DNA of 64,000 bases from NCBI GenBank assembly GCA_025529335.1, contig JAMYHX010000074.1, positions 1 through 64,000 of the forward strand, given 5' to 3'. The notes below the pieces were generated by a model. The model saw nothing but the letters and a program-made list of their open reading frames with translations, was not told the DNA's origin and made no database searches. Both the position numbers and the translations under genes were made by a program. Positions 47,485-59,364 of this stretch are shown here, in pieces. The first letter of the stretch is position 1, and each line of letters opens with the position of its first letter. Source of the DNA: Rhizopus sp. PT2906 (taxonomy: Eukaryota; Mucoromycota; Mucoromycetes; Mucorales; Rhizopodaceae).

Positions 47485-48665
47485 ATGACAACCACACCAA
47501 GCTCACGATTTGGCGAGTTACCAACATTTGAACTACCTTCTTGTTTACAGTTTCTGAAATTAAAAAGCTTTCCACTTAAAGTATATCCTGCTGTCAATGA
47601 ACCCGAATTACTAAAGAAAGACACCTTGTTTGTCTATGGCCCTGGTAAATCTACGTGGTTTGATGTAGATTGCTTACAGATTCAAGTATGGTTTTTCTGT
47701 TATGGAAACTCTATAAAAAACACAGTACTGATGATTTTGTTGTAGATGTATTTGAATTTTTGTGGTATTGATTATGATGCATACAGCATCAATCAACCAG
47801 AAGCTTCACCTTCAGGTTTGACAGATTATTTAAAAAAAGAAAAAATGTAACTTATGAATCTTTAGGAGAACTACCATTTCTACAAACTGTTGTAGGCAAA
47901 GTTTTTGATGCACAAGAAATCATCCACTGGGTGACAGAGACTAGAGTAAATAGGATGAATTGAGACGCGCGCGAATGATAGGATTGACTTTTTTGTTAGA
48001 ATATTCAAAGAGAATTAAGCAACGAACTTGATAAGCAGCAAGCAAAAGCATTTGTGACACTTGTAGAACAAAAATTAAAGCCGGCTTTAGTAAGATTTAA
48101 TATTCATGCATATGAAGACAGCGTATTAAACAACAATAGCTTTTTTCAATGTGGCTTGAACCACCCAATGCAAACGAGATTACGTTCAAATCATATTATG
48201 GACATCTTCCTCAACCTATAAATCAAATCGTATTTTACAAGAAACAAAGTCAAGTGACAAAGTCATTGTTGGCAGATAGAGATATTTTAGTGAGAGAAGA
48301 GGTATGGTGTACATCTATTCCAACAAAGTATTAATGCATGAATAGATTTATCAAGAAGCAATGAAGGCATTGGAGGCACTATCTGTGAAATTAGGTGACA
48401 ACACATACTTTTTCAATTCGAGGTAAAAACCATGTGTATATAATTATACGGTCATATATTAAAGACTGACTGTAGTGAACCAACATGGATTGATGCTGTC
48501 GTGTTTTCTCATCTTCATTGTGCATTAGCAACATCCATCAAGGAACATGGACAGTATGAAAAGGAGGAGATCAAACAAGCAAAGACGCTAAGCAATATGA
48601 TTCGCAAACATGACAATTTATTGAACTATGTGAAATCAATGAATGAAAAATGGCTAAAAAAATAA
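47485..48665 (+). CDS. Metaxin / SAM complex subunit
   Basis: Exons 47485-47685, 47746-47815, 47866-47945, 48000-48089, 48140-48301, 48346-48422 and 48476-48665 give 289 residues. The protein has a thioredoxin-like then GST-like layout: an N-terminal LKSFPLKVYPAVNEPELLKKDTL, CLQIQMYLNFCGIDYDAY (helix after the first strand), SGELPFLQTVVG with the metaxin LPF motif, and the C-terminal EPTWIDAVVFSHLHCALA. Metaxins and fungal Sam35/Sam37 sit on the mitochondrial outer membrane and help insert beta-barrel proteins. Which fungal subunit it equals is not decidable by eye. The stop codon (48663-48665) lies two bases from that of the convergent RPP30 gene. Confidence 0.85.
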
Positions 48666-48667
48666 AC

Positions 48668-49768
48668 TCATTGTGCCTTTTTGGCCTTTTTATTGCTTTT
48701 GTTTTGTTGCCCTTGGTTTTCTTGTTTACGTTTTTCTGTTTTTGATACTTCTTGATTACGAATAGCTGCGTTGTAAGTTGATTTTCTCGTTTCTATTTCA
48801 ATTGTTATATACTTAAATGTATATTTACATGTATTTATTTTACCTGCTTTCTTTAATAGCTTTGCATAATTCAGGGTAACAGAGGCTTCGATCTGATCTT
48901 GAGTCATTCCAAAGAGTGCACCACTACAAAGAATATTTCAGTTTAAATAACGTTATCTATAAGCAAGCTTACAGAATTCTTAGATCTGCAGGTTTTCTAA
49001 TATCTAAAGCTCTTAATGCTTCACTTGAGAAAAATAAATTATGGCCTCTGGTTACATCCACTAATCGCTTCACATTGCTGAAAAAGGCTGCTTTTTTCCC
49101 AGGATCTAAATCGATCTTAGTTGCCTGTTTTCATTTTTTTTTTTTTTTTTTGGTCTTACTTTTAAATGATTGTGCATAACATATTTCAAAAAAGATACCA
49201 CGACTTACAGCCACTTGAGCAGCAGCAAAATTGGGTGCTGTCTTTGTATTTGCCAAATCCAAAGATATGACATCAATTTCCAAGTTTTGACAAGCGTGTT
49301 TACAGACATCAATTGTACCAGGACGAACTGCTAAAATATCAACATGTGTAGAAGAAGAACTGCTTGACTTTTACGTATTAGCTTGGGGCCGTGTACGTTT
49401 ATCTGATGAATGCTTACGAGTTGATAGTTCTTTCTATGATCATCGATTTCTACAGTCGCCCTTGTCAATTGTTTCATATTAGGAAAACGATCTGGTGCAA
49501 TAGGTAATACAGGCTACATTTGGGATTTAGTTAATTTAACTTGCAATATTTCAAATTACCTTCACTTCAGAAACACCTGATTTTGAAGACACATTAAGCG
49601 CAATGACACTTGACTGGTCTTGAATCTGTTTAGTAAAGTTATTCCTTTATTTACACACTCTTCTCTTCTCTATTTACCAGAATGAATACGTTCTAATATT
49701 TTCTCTATTCGATTCAAGTCTTCTTTTGTTGGATTGCTTGGATACGGAATATTAAAGTCATAGTACAT
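48668..49768 (-). CDS. RNase P / MRP protein subunit RPP30 (Rpp1)
   Basis: Minus-strand exons 49768-49678, 49618-49560, 49513-49418, 49367-49209, 49124-48973, 48923-48844 and 48792-48668 give 253 residues. Hallmarks in order: MYYDFNIPYPSNP at the start, SVIALNVSSKS, DILAVRPGTIDVCKHACQ, EIDVISLDLANTK, AAAQVATKIDLDPGKKAAF, RGHNLFFSSEALRALDIRKP, NLGLLFG-like ILGALFGMTQDQ, LNYAKLLKKAETRKSTYN and a basic Lys-rich tail. This is the TIM-barrel-like subunit of RNase P (tRNA 5' maturation) and RNase MRP (rRNA processing). Several introns have competing AG sites; acceptors were picked by frame and by the family text (for example KKAETRK). The start ATG is 111 bp from that of the divergent IF-2 gene. 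Confidence 0.92.
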
Positions 49769-49879
49769 TTTGACAATAAAAAAAAAAAGAAAGAGACAAA
49801 GTGACTTGAAAATTAACAGTCAAAAACAATGAAAACCTCAGTTTATTATGGGCCCTTTTGACACCTTTAAAAAAATAAA
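49769..49879. promoter_or_regulatory. 111-bp divergent promoter region RPP30 / mitochondrial IF-2
   Basis: The shortest divergent spacer in the window. It includes an A-rich run at about 49778-49789 and 'cctttaaaaaaataaaatg' before the IF-2 start. No specific factor site is identified. Confidence 0.5.
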
Positions 49880-52689
49880 ATGAGTACTACACTCAAACTT
49901 CTCTCGGCTCTTCAACAACAACAAAGGCTCAGATGGGGTCAAACAATGACTCTTAGAACATCAGCACGTTTACTTAAACGAGATGCCATGGATCTAGGCA
50001 AACCTACAGGGGGTGCAAAGACAGATAAAGTCTTTACCAAACGAAACTGGCAGTTACCTCCAGAGACGAACGGAGGAAAACGAAAGGCGCCTAAAAGAGA
50101 CTGGAGTCGTCCGGCAGATATGCACCCTGAAAAGTACCCTGAGGAATCAGTCAAGGTACATGAGCGTCATATTACCCGATTTACAAAATCTGCGCCCAAA
50201 AAGACAGAAACAGTAGCTCAAAAGAAAGAGCGAAAGAAGACAGAGGAAGAATTGGCTGCTTTGGCCAAGGAGGAAGCGAAACAGCGTAAATATATTGAGG
50301 AAAGAAAGGCGAAACAAAAAGCAAAGGAGAGAAGGGAGAATCAACAAGTGAGGGATGTGTATATACCTGAAGTGATCAATGTTGCCAATTTATCACGAGT
50401 CTTGGGAGTTAGGTTTGGTAAATACAACACGGAGAGTAAGAAAGGATATGATGTAACCAATGTATACATATATATAGAACAGGTGATCAGAACCATGGAA
50501 GAACTCGATATGGGAAATACCTCGCATGACCGCAGTAAGTTTCAATATTATAAAACCAATAAAGAACGAAACTGATCATTAAAAAAGTGCTTCATGCGGA
50601 TGAGTCAAGTCTTATTGCCATGCAACTGAATATGAATCCAATTGTAGATGCTAAGCAATCACTTGATCTTTATCCGAGGTTGGTTTCACTGCAATGCATT
50701 AATTATAACATGAATTAAATGATGAAACATTTAGACCACCCGTGGAAGATCCGGCACTGTTGAAAGATCGACCTCCTATTGTGACGATTATGGGTCATGT
50801 TGATCACGGAAAAACAACCTTACTTGACACGCTTCGAAAATCATCCGTAGCCGCAGGAGAAGCAGGAGGCATTACTCAGCACATTGGTGCATTTTCAGGT
50901 ACTCTTTTATAAATCCTCTGTCGTACACATATGTAACTCATTTAGTTCAGTCAAACTTCCTTCTAACAAGACGATTACCTTTTTGGATACTCCTGGTCAC
51001 GCAGCCTTTTCAGCCATGAGACAAAGAGGAGCCAAAGTGACAGATATCGTTGTCTTGGTCGTAGCCGCGGATGATGGAGTGATGCCTCAGACGATAGAAG
51101 CCATTCAGCATGCTCAGACAGCCAATGTACCCATTGTCGTAGCTATCAACAAATGCGATAAGCACGGCGTCGATCCCTCTCGGGTAAAGGAGGAATTGGC
51201 ACGATATAATGTTCATTTGGAGGAAATTGGCGGTGATGTGCCCTGCGTTGAGGTCTCTGGATTGACTGGAAAGAATTTGGACCAACTGGAGGAAACGATC
51301 GTGACGCTTTCAGAAGTGCTTGAACTAAAGGCAGAGAGAGTGAACACGGCAGAAGGCGTAGTAATTGAATCACAAATTGAAAAAGGAAGAGGCAATGTGG
51401 CTACGGTGCTCGTACAGAGAGGCACACTTAAACCAGGTGCAGTCATCGTCGCCGGTCAGACATGGTGCAAGGTTCGTTCCATGGTCGATCATCAGGGAAA
51501 GGCAGTAAAAGAAGCAACGCCCGGTATGCCTGTCAAGGTGATTGGTTGGAAAGATGTTCCTCACGCAGGAGACGAAATGCTTCAAGCAGAGGATGAAGTA
51601 AAGAACTTTCTGATTAACCTATGTCATGCATCACTCATATCTTAAAATAGAGTGTGGCTAAAACTGTAGTTGATAACCGTGTTGCACGACATCAGCGTGA
51701 GAAACAGCTCCGTGACTTGGAAGTCATCAATGATAAGAGAAGACTACAAAAAGAGCAGTTGGAGCAAGAACGACTGATAGAAAAAGCATATCAAAAGGAG
51801 ATGTACATGTATCAGCGCGGTCTGACTGATGTTGCACCCGTTTCCTTAAATAAGCGATTAAGTGAGATACAAACGAAAAGTCAAGATAATGGGGACAATC
51901 CTGTCGAAAATGAAGTCCTGGAACTCCGAGCTGTTGTGAAAGGTAAACAATTAAAATTTTGTTGGCTTATGCGTGACCTCACGTGTGATTTACCTACATG
52001 GTTGTACATTTGACAGGCGACGTAAGTGGTACAGTTGAGGCTGTAGTGGATTCATTGTCAGGGTTACAAAACAAACAGATCAGAGTCAAGGTGGTTCATA
52101 GTGGGGTCGGCAATATAACTGAAGGTGATGTTCAGCTAGCCGCAGCTTGTGAAGGAAGAGTCATCGGATTCAATGTCAAGGCTGATAAAAGAATTCAAGC
52201 CGAGGCTGCAAGAATCGGAGTGCCAGTGAGATCGTATTCGATCATTTATAAACTGCTGGAAGATGTTAAAGAACAGTTGAGTGATATGTTACCGCCGATC
52301 ATTACCCAACAAGTCGTTGGTGAGGCTGCGGTATTACAGATTTTCGATATCAGTATCAAAGGAAGAGAGACTCGTCCTGTCGCTGGCTGTCGAGTAACAA
52401 ACGGTGCAATTCATCGCAATGGTCGAGTGAGAATAGTACGTAATAAAGAGACCATATGGGAAGGTAAGCTAAAATAAGCATGGATTATTAGACAGCAGAA
52501 TGTCTTTATACAAGGTTGACGTAACTATCTATAATAGGACAATTAGATGCACTACGTCAAGTGAAGAAGGATATTATGGAGGCAAAGAAAGGTTTGGAGT
52601 GTGGTATTTCCTTTGATGGATTCAATGAATTTAAACCGGGCGATATTATTCAATCCATAGAAACTATAGAAACAAAGCAAAAATTATAA
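49880..52689 (+). CDS. IFM1: Mitochondrial translation initiation factor IF-2
   Basis: Exons 49880-50417, 50478-50534, 50588-50678, 50735-50898, 50951-51597, 51651-51942, 52017-52463 and 52538-52689 give 795 residues. The first about 35 residues are rich in Arg, Leu and Gln and poor in acids (MSTTLKLLSALQQQQRLRWG), like a mitochondrial presequence. After a charged linker comes the IF2-N segment (VINVANLSRVLGVRFGEQVI), then the GTPase: IMGHVDHGKTTLLDTL (G1, about 247), FLDTPGHAAFSAMR (G3), VAINKCDKHG (G4) and EVSGLTGKNLDQL (G5). Domain II (TVLVQRGTLKPGAVIVAG) and the C-terminal fMet-tRNA-binding part (AVVKGDVSGTVEAVVDSLSG, CRVTNGAIHRNGRVRIVR, FDGFNEFKPGDIIQS) follow. It brings formyl-Met-tRNA to the mitoribosome. 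AATAAA lies at 52717-52722. The exon-3 acceptor (50588) is the least certain junction. Confidence 0.95.
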
Positions 52690-52955
52690 GCGTTTCCATG
52701 TCTAAATTTAGAATTTAATAAAGATCTTTGGAAAAACATTATTTCCTTAAAAAAAACTGAAAGGGAGCCATTTTAAAGCAGGAGTTTCAATCCGAAATTA
52801 GAAACCAGGTGGTATCACTTGGTAATTCTATTAAATTTTTATTGGCCGGAATGGTTACTCTAAATTTATCCATACTTTTATATAAATACACAATGTTCTT
52901 TTTCTTTACTTTTCCCTTTTTTTCGTACCTTTTTTTGTTATTTTATATAAATAAA

Positions 52956-53384
52956 ATGCTGAATTATTCAAGAAACACATCTAGTTGCTCTTCAACAAAA
53001 TCACACGACTCAATCTGGCGTAAAGTAGGAAAACTCTTTCATCCAAAGTGCAAGTCATCTTCCAGCAGCACCTCCAGCTCTTCCACACATTCATCTACCT
53101 TTTCTCATCGAGGAAACGAAAGTAGCTCGACATTGTCCACAATGAAAAGTGGGGAATTCGATAGTCAGTCTTCACATACTAAAAGACAAAGAAAACAATA
53201 TGTTTATCAAGAAGAACCATCACAGTTGATTATACCACCATTCAGTCCAACTTATCTCAAAGCTAATGAGTTTCCTTACTCAAATTTTTATGTAAAGTTA
53301 CCAGATGGAAGGTGGATGGTTCGATATAGAGATGGCAATCGTGATATTTTGCGTACAGACTTTGTGGAAGGTTACTTGATCTGA
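52956..53384 (+). CDS. Small Ser-rich protein, unknown
   Basis: Single-exon frame of 142 residues from ATG 52956. The N-terminal half is Ser/Thr/Lys-rich (KSSSSSTSSSSTHSSTFSHR). The C-terminal half looks folded and conserved in style: LIIPPFSPTYLKANEFPYSN followed by FYVKLPDGRWMVRYRDGNRD. I do not recognise a named domain. The pyrimidine-rich upstream DNA resembles other leaders here. Function unknown. Confidence 0.7.
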   Translation: MLNYSRNTSSCSSTKSHDSIWRKVGKLFHPKCKSSSSSTSSSSTHSSTFSHRGNESSSTLSTMKSGEFDSQSSHTKRQRKQYVYQEEPSQLIIPPFSPTYLKANEFPYSNFYVKLPDGRWMVRYRDGNRDILRTDFVEGYLI

Positions 53385-56300
53385 AAAAATTAACAGATGG
53401 TTTTGTGAAATAAGGGACTTGTTGCTATGTAAGAAACACGTACGCACAAACACCCCTTAACCTTGTACAGTATTTTTATACCTCTGAATATGTTCTTATA
53501 ACCCCCCTTCCCTTTCTTTTAAAAACTCTCTCCTTAGCTGAAATTCCTTATACCAAACTCGATCTAGCATCTACTCTTTTTAACATTTATATATACTTAT
53601 TGCAACGATGACTTCTTTTATTTATTTGTAAATCTCCCCTTTTTATTTATTTTGCAAAAACAATAATAAAATTAATATGTTTATAATACAATAATGCTTC
53701 CCAAAACCGAGGATTGAATCTGGCTTGTGCGAGGTGAAGAACAAAAAAAAAAAGCGAAGCGGCGGTTTAAATTGCATAAAAGTTACGTAAACCTTTGGCC
53801 TAAACTGGGTAATGTCTGTTTTCTATAGATCAAAAAAAAAAATTTTGACATTTTTAATATATTCTGTTTTTCCGAAACATCCGAGACATTAGCATTAAGC
53901 TCGTGGCTCATGACGGCAATTAGAAACATCAAGGATTGCTGTTTGATCCTTTGTCAGCAATTATTTTAAACTCTCCGATGTAAAAATTATGTTTATTCAA
54001 AAACCAAGAAAACAATAAGAGTCATTGTCTTGGCAACTGTAGGGCTTAGCTCAATGACGACAGTTGATATAACAACAAGGAGAAATGATTAAACCTCGTT
54101 TTCTATTGTCTCTTTTACGGCTATATTGCATTATTTGATGACATGGAACAATGGAACGATATTATTAATAATCATCACGGTTCTAGAGCTCTGATTCAAG
54201 TTTAAGGGCAGTTACGTTTTCCGCTCTGTCTATGCAAATGAGCAGTTTTTCCGATAAACAAGAAAAGCTTATCTCATTGGGCCCGTTATGAAACGGTGCC
54301 TATTGAAGAACTGGTCCGGGTATCCTCTCAGTTGCGCTTATTAATATTATTCAGATGGAAAAATTATGCCTTCTTTTTCCATTTGGATCAAAGCTCGTTT
54401 CTATGTCATCTTCTATTCGCTATATCAAGAATTCTCAATTCGGAAAAGCGGATATTATAGAAGCTACATTAATATGACGCGTTTGAAATAAAAATTAGCC
54501 AAATTTAGAAAAATAAGTTGTAGAGATTATGTCAAAATATTCGGAGAAACAGTTCGGCCGTGTTAGCCGCAAATAACAACCAAAAAAACAGGAAGCCGTG
54601 GCTGATGAATTGTTCAGCAGTAATAATAAATAGAACACCAAGAAAACTCTTTTGCAATAAACAAATGCCAAGCACGAAAAAATAGGGGAAATCTGTTGCT
54701 CAGCCTTTTCTGCGCATTTGTTTTTTCTTTTTTTTTTTCTTTTTCTTTTTCTTTCTTCTTTAAGCGTCACTCTGCATCTATAAACCCAGGGATTCTTGTT
54801 GTATTACTTGCCTAACCTTTATGAGTCAAAAATGTATGTAATACCTATCGGCGCTTTACTTTACCACATGAATGATTTTGGTTAAATAAACAAAAGGCAT
54901 AGCAGGCAGAATGTTCTTTTTCCTATTTGTGTGTCATTTCCGCTTCTACATGGTTTATCATGTCGTGGAGATTAAAACGGTATACTTGGTGTTACTCTTT
55001 TCTCTTGGCTCGATTTTACGGATCGGTTGTTACGCACTGTTCACTCACGAGACTTTCTTTTCTAAGATTGTTGCATTTGAATTAACTTTTTTGGAATTGT
55101 CAAAAGAGATGCTTTTCCCCTTTTCTTCATTTGAGGAGATCAATATCCAAAAGACGGATACTTAATGACACACATAAAAGGTTATGGGATGTATAGTCAT
55201 TAGAAGATGCCGAGAGAGAGAAAAAAAAAAAAAGAAAAAAAAAATAGTGCGTTACTTCAAATAGCAGTGTTGGGGAAAGACAGCTGCAATGGATGCTGCT
55301 AACATTATTCGATAATATATCTGTCCAGCTACCTTTTGCCATATCACTGGAACCTTATTTACATTAATTTTTGTGCCCTTAGAGATTATAATACTATAAA
55401 GAGCACTTCATATCCGGATCTACATCAATTTAGGGCACATTAGGAGTATGCACTTAATCACTGATAAAAATATCAAGATGATGATAATATGCCATTATGA
55501 TTACATGCTCATATAGTCAATGAAAGTGCTTATTCATCAAGACACGATAGTGCCTTCTTAATCTTCAGTTGCAGATCTTTAGTCTTTAGATAAGATCTGT
55601 TTTTCCGTCATTTCAATTTACACCAAACTTCATACAGCTCAGTTATCTATGAATTGATGACATTAGGTAGGTTAGTACACTTATATTAATAACCTTTATC
55701 TTTGTCCAATCTAATAAATACTATACAATCATTTACCGTATCTAAACAATTGACTCATGTAGTCGGGCTGGTGTTTTATACATACTGTTTAATCATAAGT
55801 CATCATACATATTTACTAACTGGCCGCAATCAAAGTTTTAGATTTTAATTTCAAAGGCAACAGTAAGGCTACGTAACTGTTCCTTGGTTGTTGTGTACAA
55901 AATAAGCTTAGAGTTTCATTAATATCATTTAATTCCTTTTTCATGAAGGCTTATATTAGCAACACAGAAACGGGAACTGAACCTTACAATACTATGTAAA
56001 TAAGATTGTACAGTGATAGGAACAAGAAAAGGAGAAGGTTAAAAGGAACACAATGTTACTTTGATGTGAAGATGACTGGTTGATCATTATATAAAAAGAT
56101 ACATTCATCAATGTACTGCTATTTAACCTTTTTGGAAGAAATGTTTATAAATTTGTATGCATGAAAGATCAAAAATGCATGTAGTAGTGTTCCTTATTGA
56201 GCCTCAAGAACCATTGGCTTTTTCCCCCTCTTTATCTCTTTCGTTGCTCTTTACAATGCCTTGAGTGACTTAATGATGGCAACTGCAGACCTACTCAATT

Positions 56301-57058
56301 AGGAGTCCAGCCGAGTAGTCCGTTATTTCGTTCTGTTGGTCTTTATATTTGTATAGTGTAGTTTGACCTTAGGAATTTAGTGTGGGGTTACCTGGCTAAA
56401 TTTCTCTGGCGTGTAGTTGGGGTTGCCTGCTGCACCACACGTTTTTGGGGTCAGACGCCTTCTTACATTATTTTCTCGATGGATTCTTTCTGATGATATC
56501 CTTTTTAGCAGCTGCCTTGCATACTATTTAAATAATTTGGTTAAGAAAAGGTGAACACTACATGCATCAGAAAATAAGCTAATGTTACAAGGGTTACCTG
56601 TGATATCGTCAACAAACCTTTTCAATATGCAGCACCACGTTAAGCTTGTCCAAGAACAAACATCTTTCCATGCTCCTTGATGTAGGATAAGAAGTTATAT
56701 TTTAAGGAATGTGGTTATTGCTGTATATTAATGCTTTTATGTCGTCAGTTTGATCAATAAAGAACCCAGATCAACCACGTGTAATTATGGTATATTCGCA
56801 TTTTACATCAATGATATCCCACATGACAGCCTTAAACTAGATAGACACTTTGGTATTGTGAAGTTGTATAGTATAGAAGAAGAAGTGCTCTTAGCATTAG
56901 TCTTCTCATGGATCTCCTCATGCGCGTAGTGTTCACCGTAAAAAAAGCAGTTTAATTGATACAGCCATACATAATTCGGTTTCGGGCTTCATAAAATTGA
57001 AGCCAAAATTGTGTTGTTTTATAAACTTGTATATTTCGCAATATTTTAAAAAGTATCC
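53385..57058. other. Gene-poor, probably transposon-derived region
   Basis: More than 3.6 kb with no convincing gene on either strand. Open frames such as those near 54500-54770 (minus) and 54911-55165 (plus) are short and low in complexity. Mean base composition is less extreme than in the first 5 kb, but no inverted or direct repeats could be defined by eye. Confidence 0.5.
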
Positions 57059-57490
57059 ATGTCTGCTGAAAACGTATCAACAAAAGAACGCGGCCCTTAT
57101 CAACCTCACAAAGAAAGAAAGTACTGGGGTATTTATTACCTTAGAAAAGCAAGACATTCGTATAACGACATTGCAAACATAGTCGAAATGCCAAAGTCGA
57201 CAGTACAAAGCACTGTGGATAGAATAAAGAAGACTGGATTGCCTTACCAATCAAGCCAAAATGCAGAAGCCATAAAATCAATGAGAGATCCCAGAGACTG
57301 CTTATGAGGGCCATGGGAGATGATCCATTCGTAACATACGACCGTCTAAGATTAGAACTGCATAACATAGATGTAGAGGTCTGTAAACAGACCGTTATCA
57401 GCAGTTTAAAGAGGATGATCTGTCTGCAGATTTTCCGAAAAGTCGGTCAACATTATTCAACAAAAAGCAATGGTGTCAACTGAACAGGTT
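57059..57490 (+). mobile_element. Tc1/mariner-type transposase N-terminal fragment
   Basis: A frame from ATG 57059 begins with a helix-turn-helix: STKERGPYQPHKERKYW, HSYNDIANIVEMPKSTVQST, DRIKKTGLP. A shift near 57260 leads to a second helix-turn-helix in another frame (NERSQRLLMRAMGDDPFVTY, DRLRLELHNIDVEVCKQTVI) that stops at about 57480. Two successive helix-turn-helix units are the N-terminal DNA-binding half of Tc1-like transposases. The DDE catalytic half is missing. This is a dead fragment. Confidence 0.6.
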
Positions 57491-57772
57491 ATTTCCTCCA
57501 AAGCCTTTTAATACCGAGCTTTATAATGATATTGGTGATACTTTACAACCAATCTTTGATGCATATGATAAAAAAAAAAAAAAAAAAACAATGAAGAGAA
57601 ATTGGACAGCTATGTTCAAGGAAATTTGAACAATACAAGTACAATGCAGAACTAGATGAATCTTTTCGTGACATTGATTTCTGTCTTTACTTTTTCCGGT
57701 CTTTACTTCTTCTTTATAAACATGATGAATATATGGATCAGGTAGCCTGTGTCCCGTAAGATTTTAGTTTTT
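57484..57772 (+). pseudogene. Coding remnant of unknown protein
   Basis: Protein-like text appears in two frames broken at an A-run (57570-57588): first LNRLFPPKPFNTELYNDIGD and TLQPIFDAYD, then EQYKYNAELDESFRDIDFCL and YFFRSLLLLYKHDEYMDQ. There is no start and no intron solution. It may be the front part of the same broken gene whose later part lies at 59346-60015, now separated by the tyrosine-recombinase element; that link is inference. Confidence 0.35.
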
Positions 57773-58096
57773 GAAAATCTTGAATTTCAAACGCAATTCA
57801 CTGTAATTTCATATTTGAAAGCCTTTAAATTCATTTAATATAACAAAATACATAGAGACCACAAATACCATAAGCACACATTCTAGTTTCGAATGGTTTT
57901 GGTTACATTTAAGTGCCTTCAAATACTCAAAAATAGCAATGTTGCCGAAAAGACGACAGAGGATATGATTATAGGCTTTCTAGCCGCGCTTTACTCTCAG
58001 AAAAACAACTAAAAAAATAATTCTTGTAATCTATACTCTTTACATCTTTCTATGCATGCGCCTTGGATGAGGAAACCATGGTAGCTTGGGCGGGAG

Positions 58097-59364
58097 CTAG
58101 AAAAACTTTCGATACCAGGGCTGGGTAGCTACCACATCCTCTGTCGTCTTTTCGGCAACATTGCTATTGTGGGTCGTACCTTCCACAATTGCCGTTGCCT
58201 CCAATCCGACTTCTGATGTGGTTATCTTCTTGGTAACGTTTCCGAAGACTGTGTCCACAATCATAGCGCCCCTGGTGTGTTGATCTCCTGGTCTGTAATA
58301 GTAGTCTTCGAAGGTTGAGTTGTTTAAACTCCAGTTAGCATGCAATTTGATATTTTCAATAGGAACACCAGCCATAGCTGCTTTGGTGCTGGGCGCGGAA
58401 CGGAAAGAATGTGCCTTGAATCGTGTTGGGCCTATTCCTGCCATCTTCATAATTTCTTCCAACCATACGCTAACAGTCTTGGGTTTAATTAAACGTGCTC
58501 CGTACTTGTCGTGTGCAATGTGAGCCAAAAAGAGAATGTGATCGTCTTCTAAATCATGGCGTATGTGGGACGTCCGCTGGATGAAAGCATGCAGAGCTCG
58601 TACAGGGCAGAGATTCTCGTTCATCGTTATTCCAATCTTACTTGCTTTTGGTTGGATTTCTTTTGGTTGACGTCAATCAATGTGGCACCGATTATTTCGC
58701 CCTCGAATTCTACGAAGGTGACATCTCGATGTTGAAGATTCCCCAAATCAGACCTCGGCCGCCACATGGCTGCAATTGTCAAAAGTACTAGCGTCTTCTT
58801 CTGTAGTTTGTCTAAGGGCAAGTCCTTAGTAGCACCCCAGTTTTCCACTAGAACCAATATGGGATCGATATCAAAGATCTCCTGATTTCTGTTTGGTAAC
58901 TTGCTTCTTGTTCTCTTCCTAGCCTTGAAAAATTGCTGAATCAAGGCATGGTTGCCCAAGCTCGGCTCTTGAGCATGTAAGGCTCGGTATACCGAGGTGG
59001 TCGCCGAGCGGACTACATTCAAGTATTGTAATGAAAGAGAGCTTAGCGACACTAGATACTCCACCACTAAGGGTGGATCGTAGTGGAGTGGGTCCTTCTT
59101 TGGGGTTCAGGATAAGTACCATGCCACCCAGTTCTTCCAGTGTCTGTTGTAATTGTCCGATGTTGACTTTCTAGTGGATTGGGTCAAGTATTGAGCCGTA
59201 GACTGACTCAATTCTGCCTTTTCCTGCCAGCGCTTGACAATCTCCATGCGGTTACTGAGAAATTCTTCTTCAAGTTGAATACTAGGGGTTCCGTTTTGTG
59301 GGTATAAAACAAAAAGGTAAGAACGTATTACCTGTTTTTTCAATGACACTCTTATTAAACTCAA
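58097..59364 (-). mobile_element. Tyrosine recombinase (DIRS- or Crypton-like), disrupted
   Basis: Minus strand. The N-terminal part (59364-59107) has a core-binding style region ending in SDNYNRHWKNWVAWYLS, then an in-frame TGA, after which the same frame continues (TPKKDPLHYDPPLVVEYLVS). The catalytic part shows the first Arg in MWRPRSDLGNLQHRDV, a frameshift near 58640, NENLCPVRALHAFIQ, the HxxR box in AHSFRSAPSTKAAMAGVP, then HANWS and the nucleophile candidate in FEDYYYRP. This order (R .. HxxR .. H/W .. Y) is that of tyrosine recombinases found in DIRS retrotransposons and Crypton DNA transposons. No reverse transcriptase or RNase H lies nearby, which favours a Crypton or a DIRS fragment. 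One stop and one frameshift make it inactive. Confidence 0.75.

Noticed and set aside
45599..52689. A functional cluster of mitochondrial genes (carrier, metaxin, IF-2)
   Set aside because: RPP30 interrupts them, strands alternate, and fungal nuclear genes of such classes are not usually clustered; coincidence is the simplest reading.
53385..57058. tRNA or other structured RNA genes in the large gap
   Set aside because: No B-box-like GGTTCRANYCC with matching arms was found by eye on either strand.
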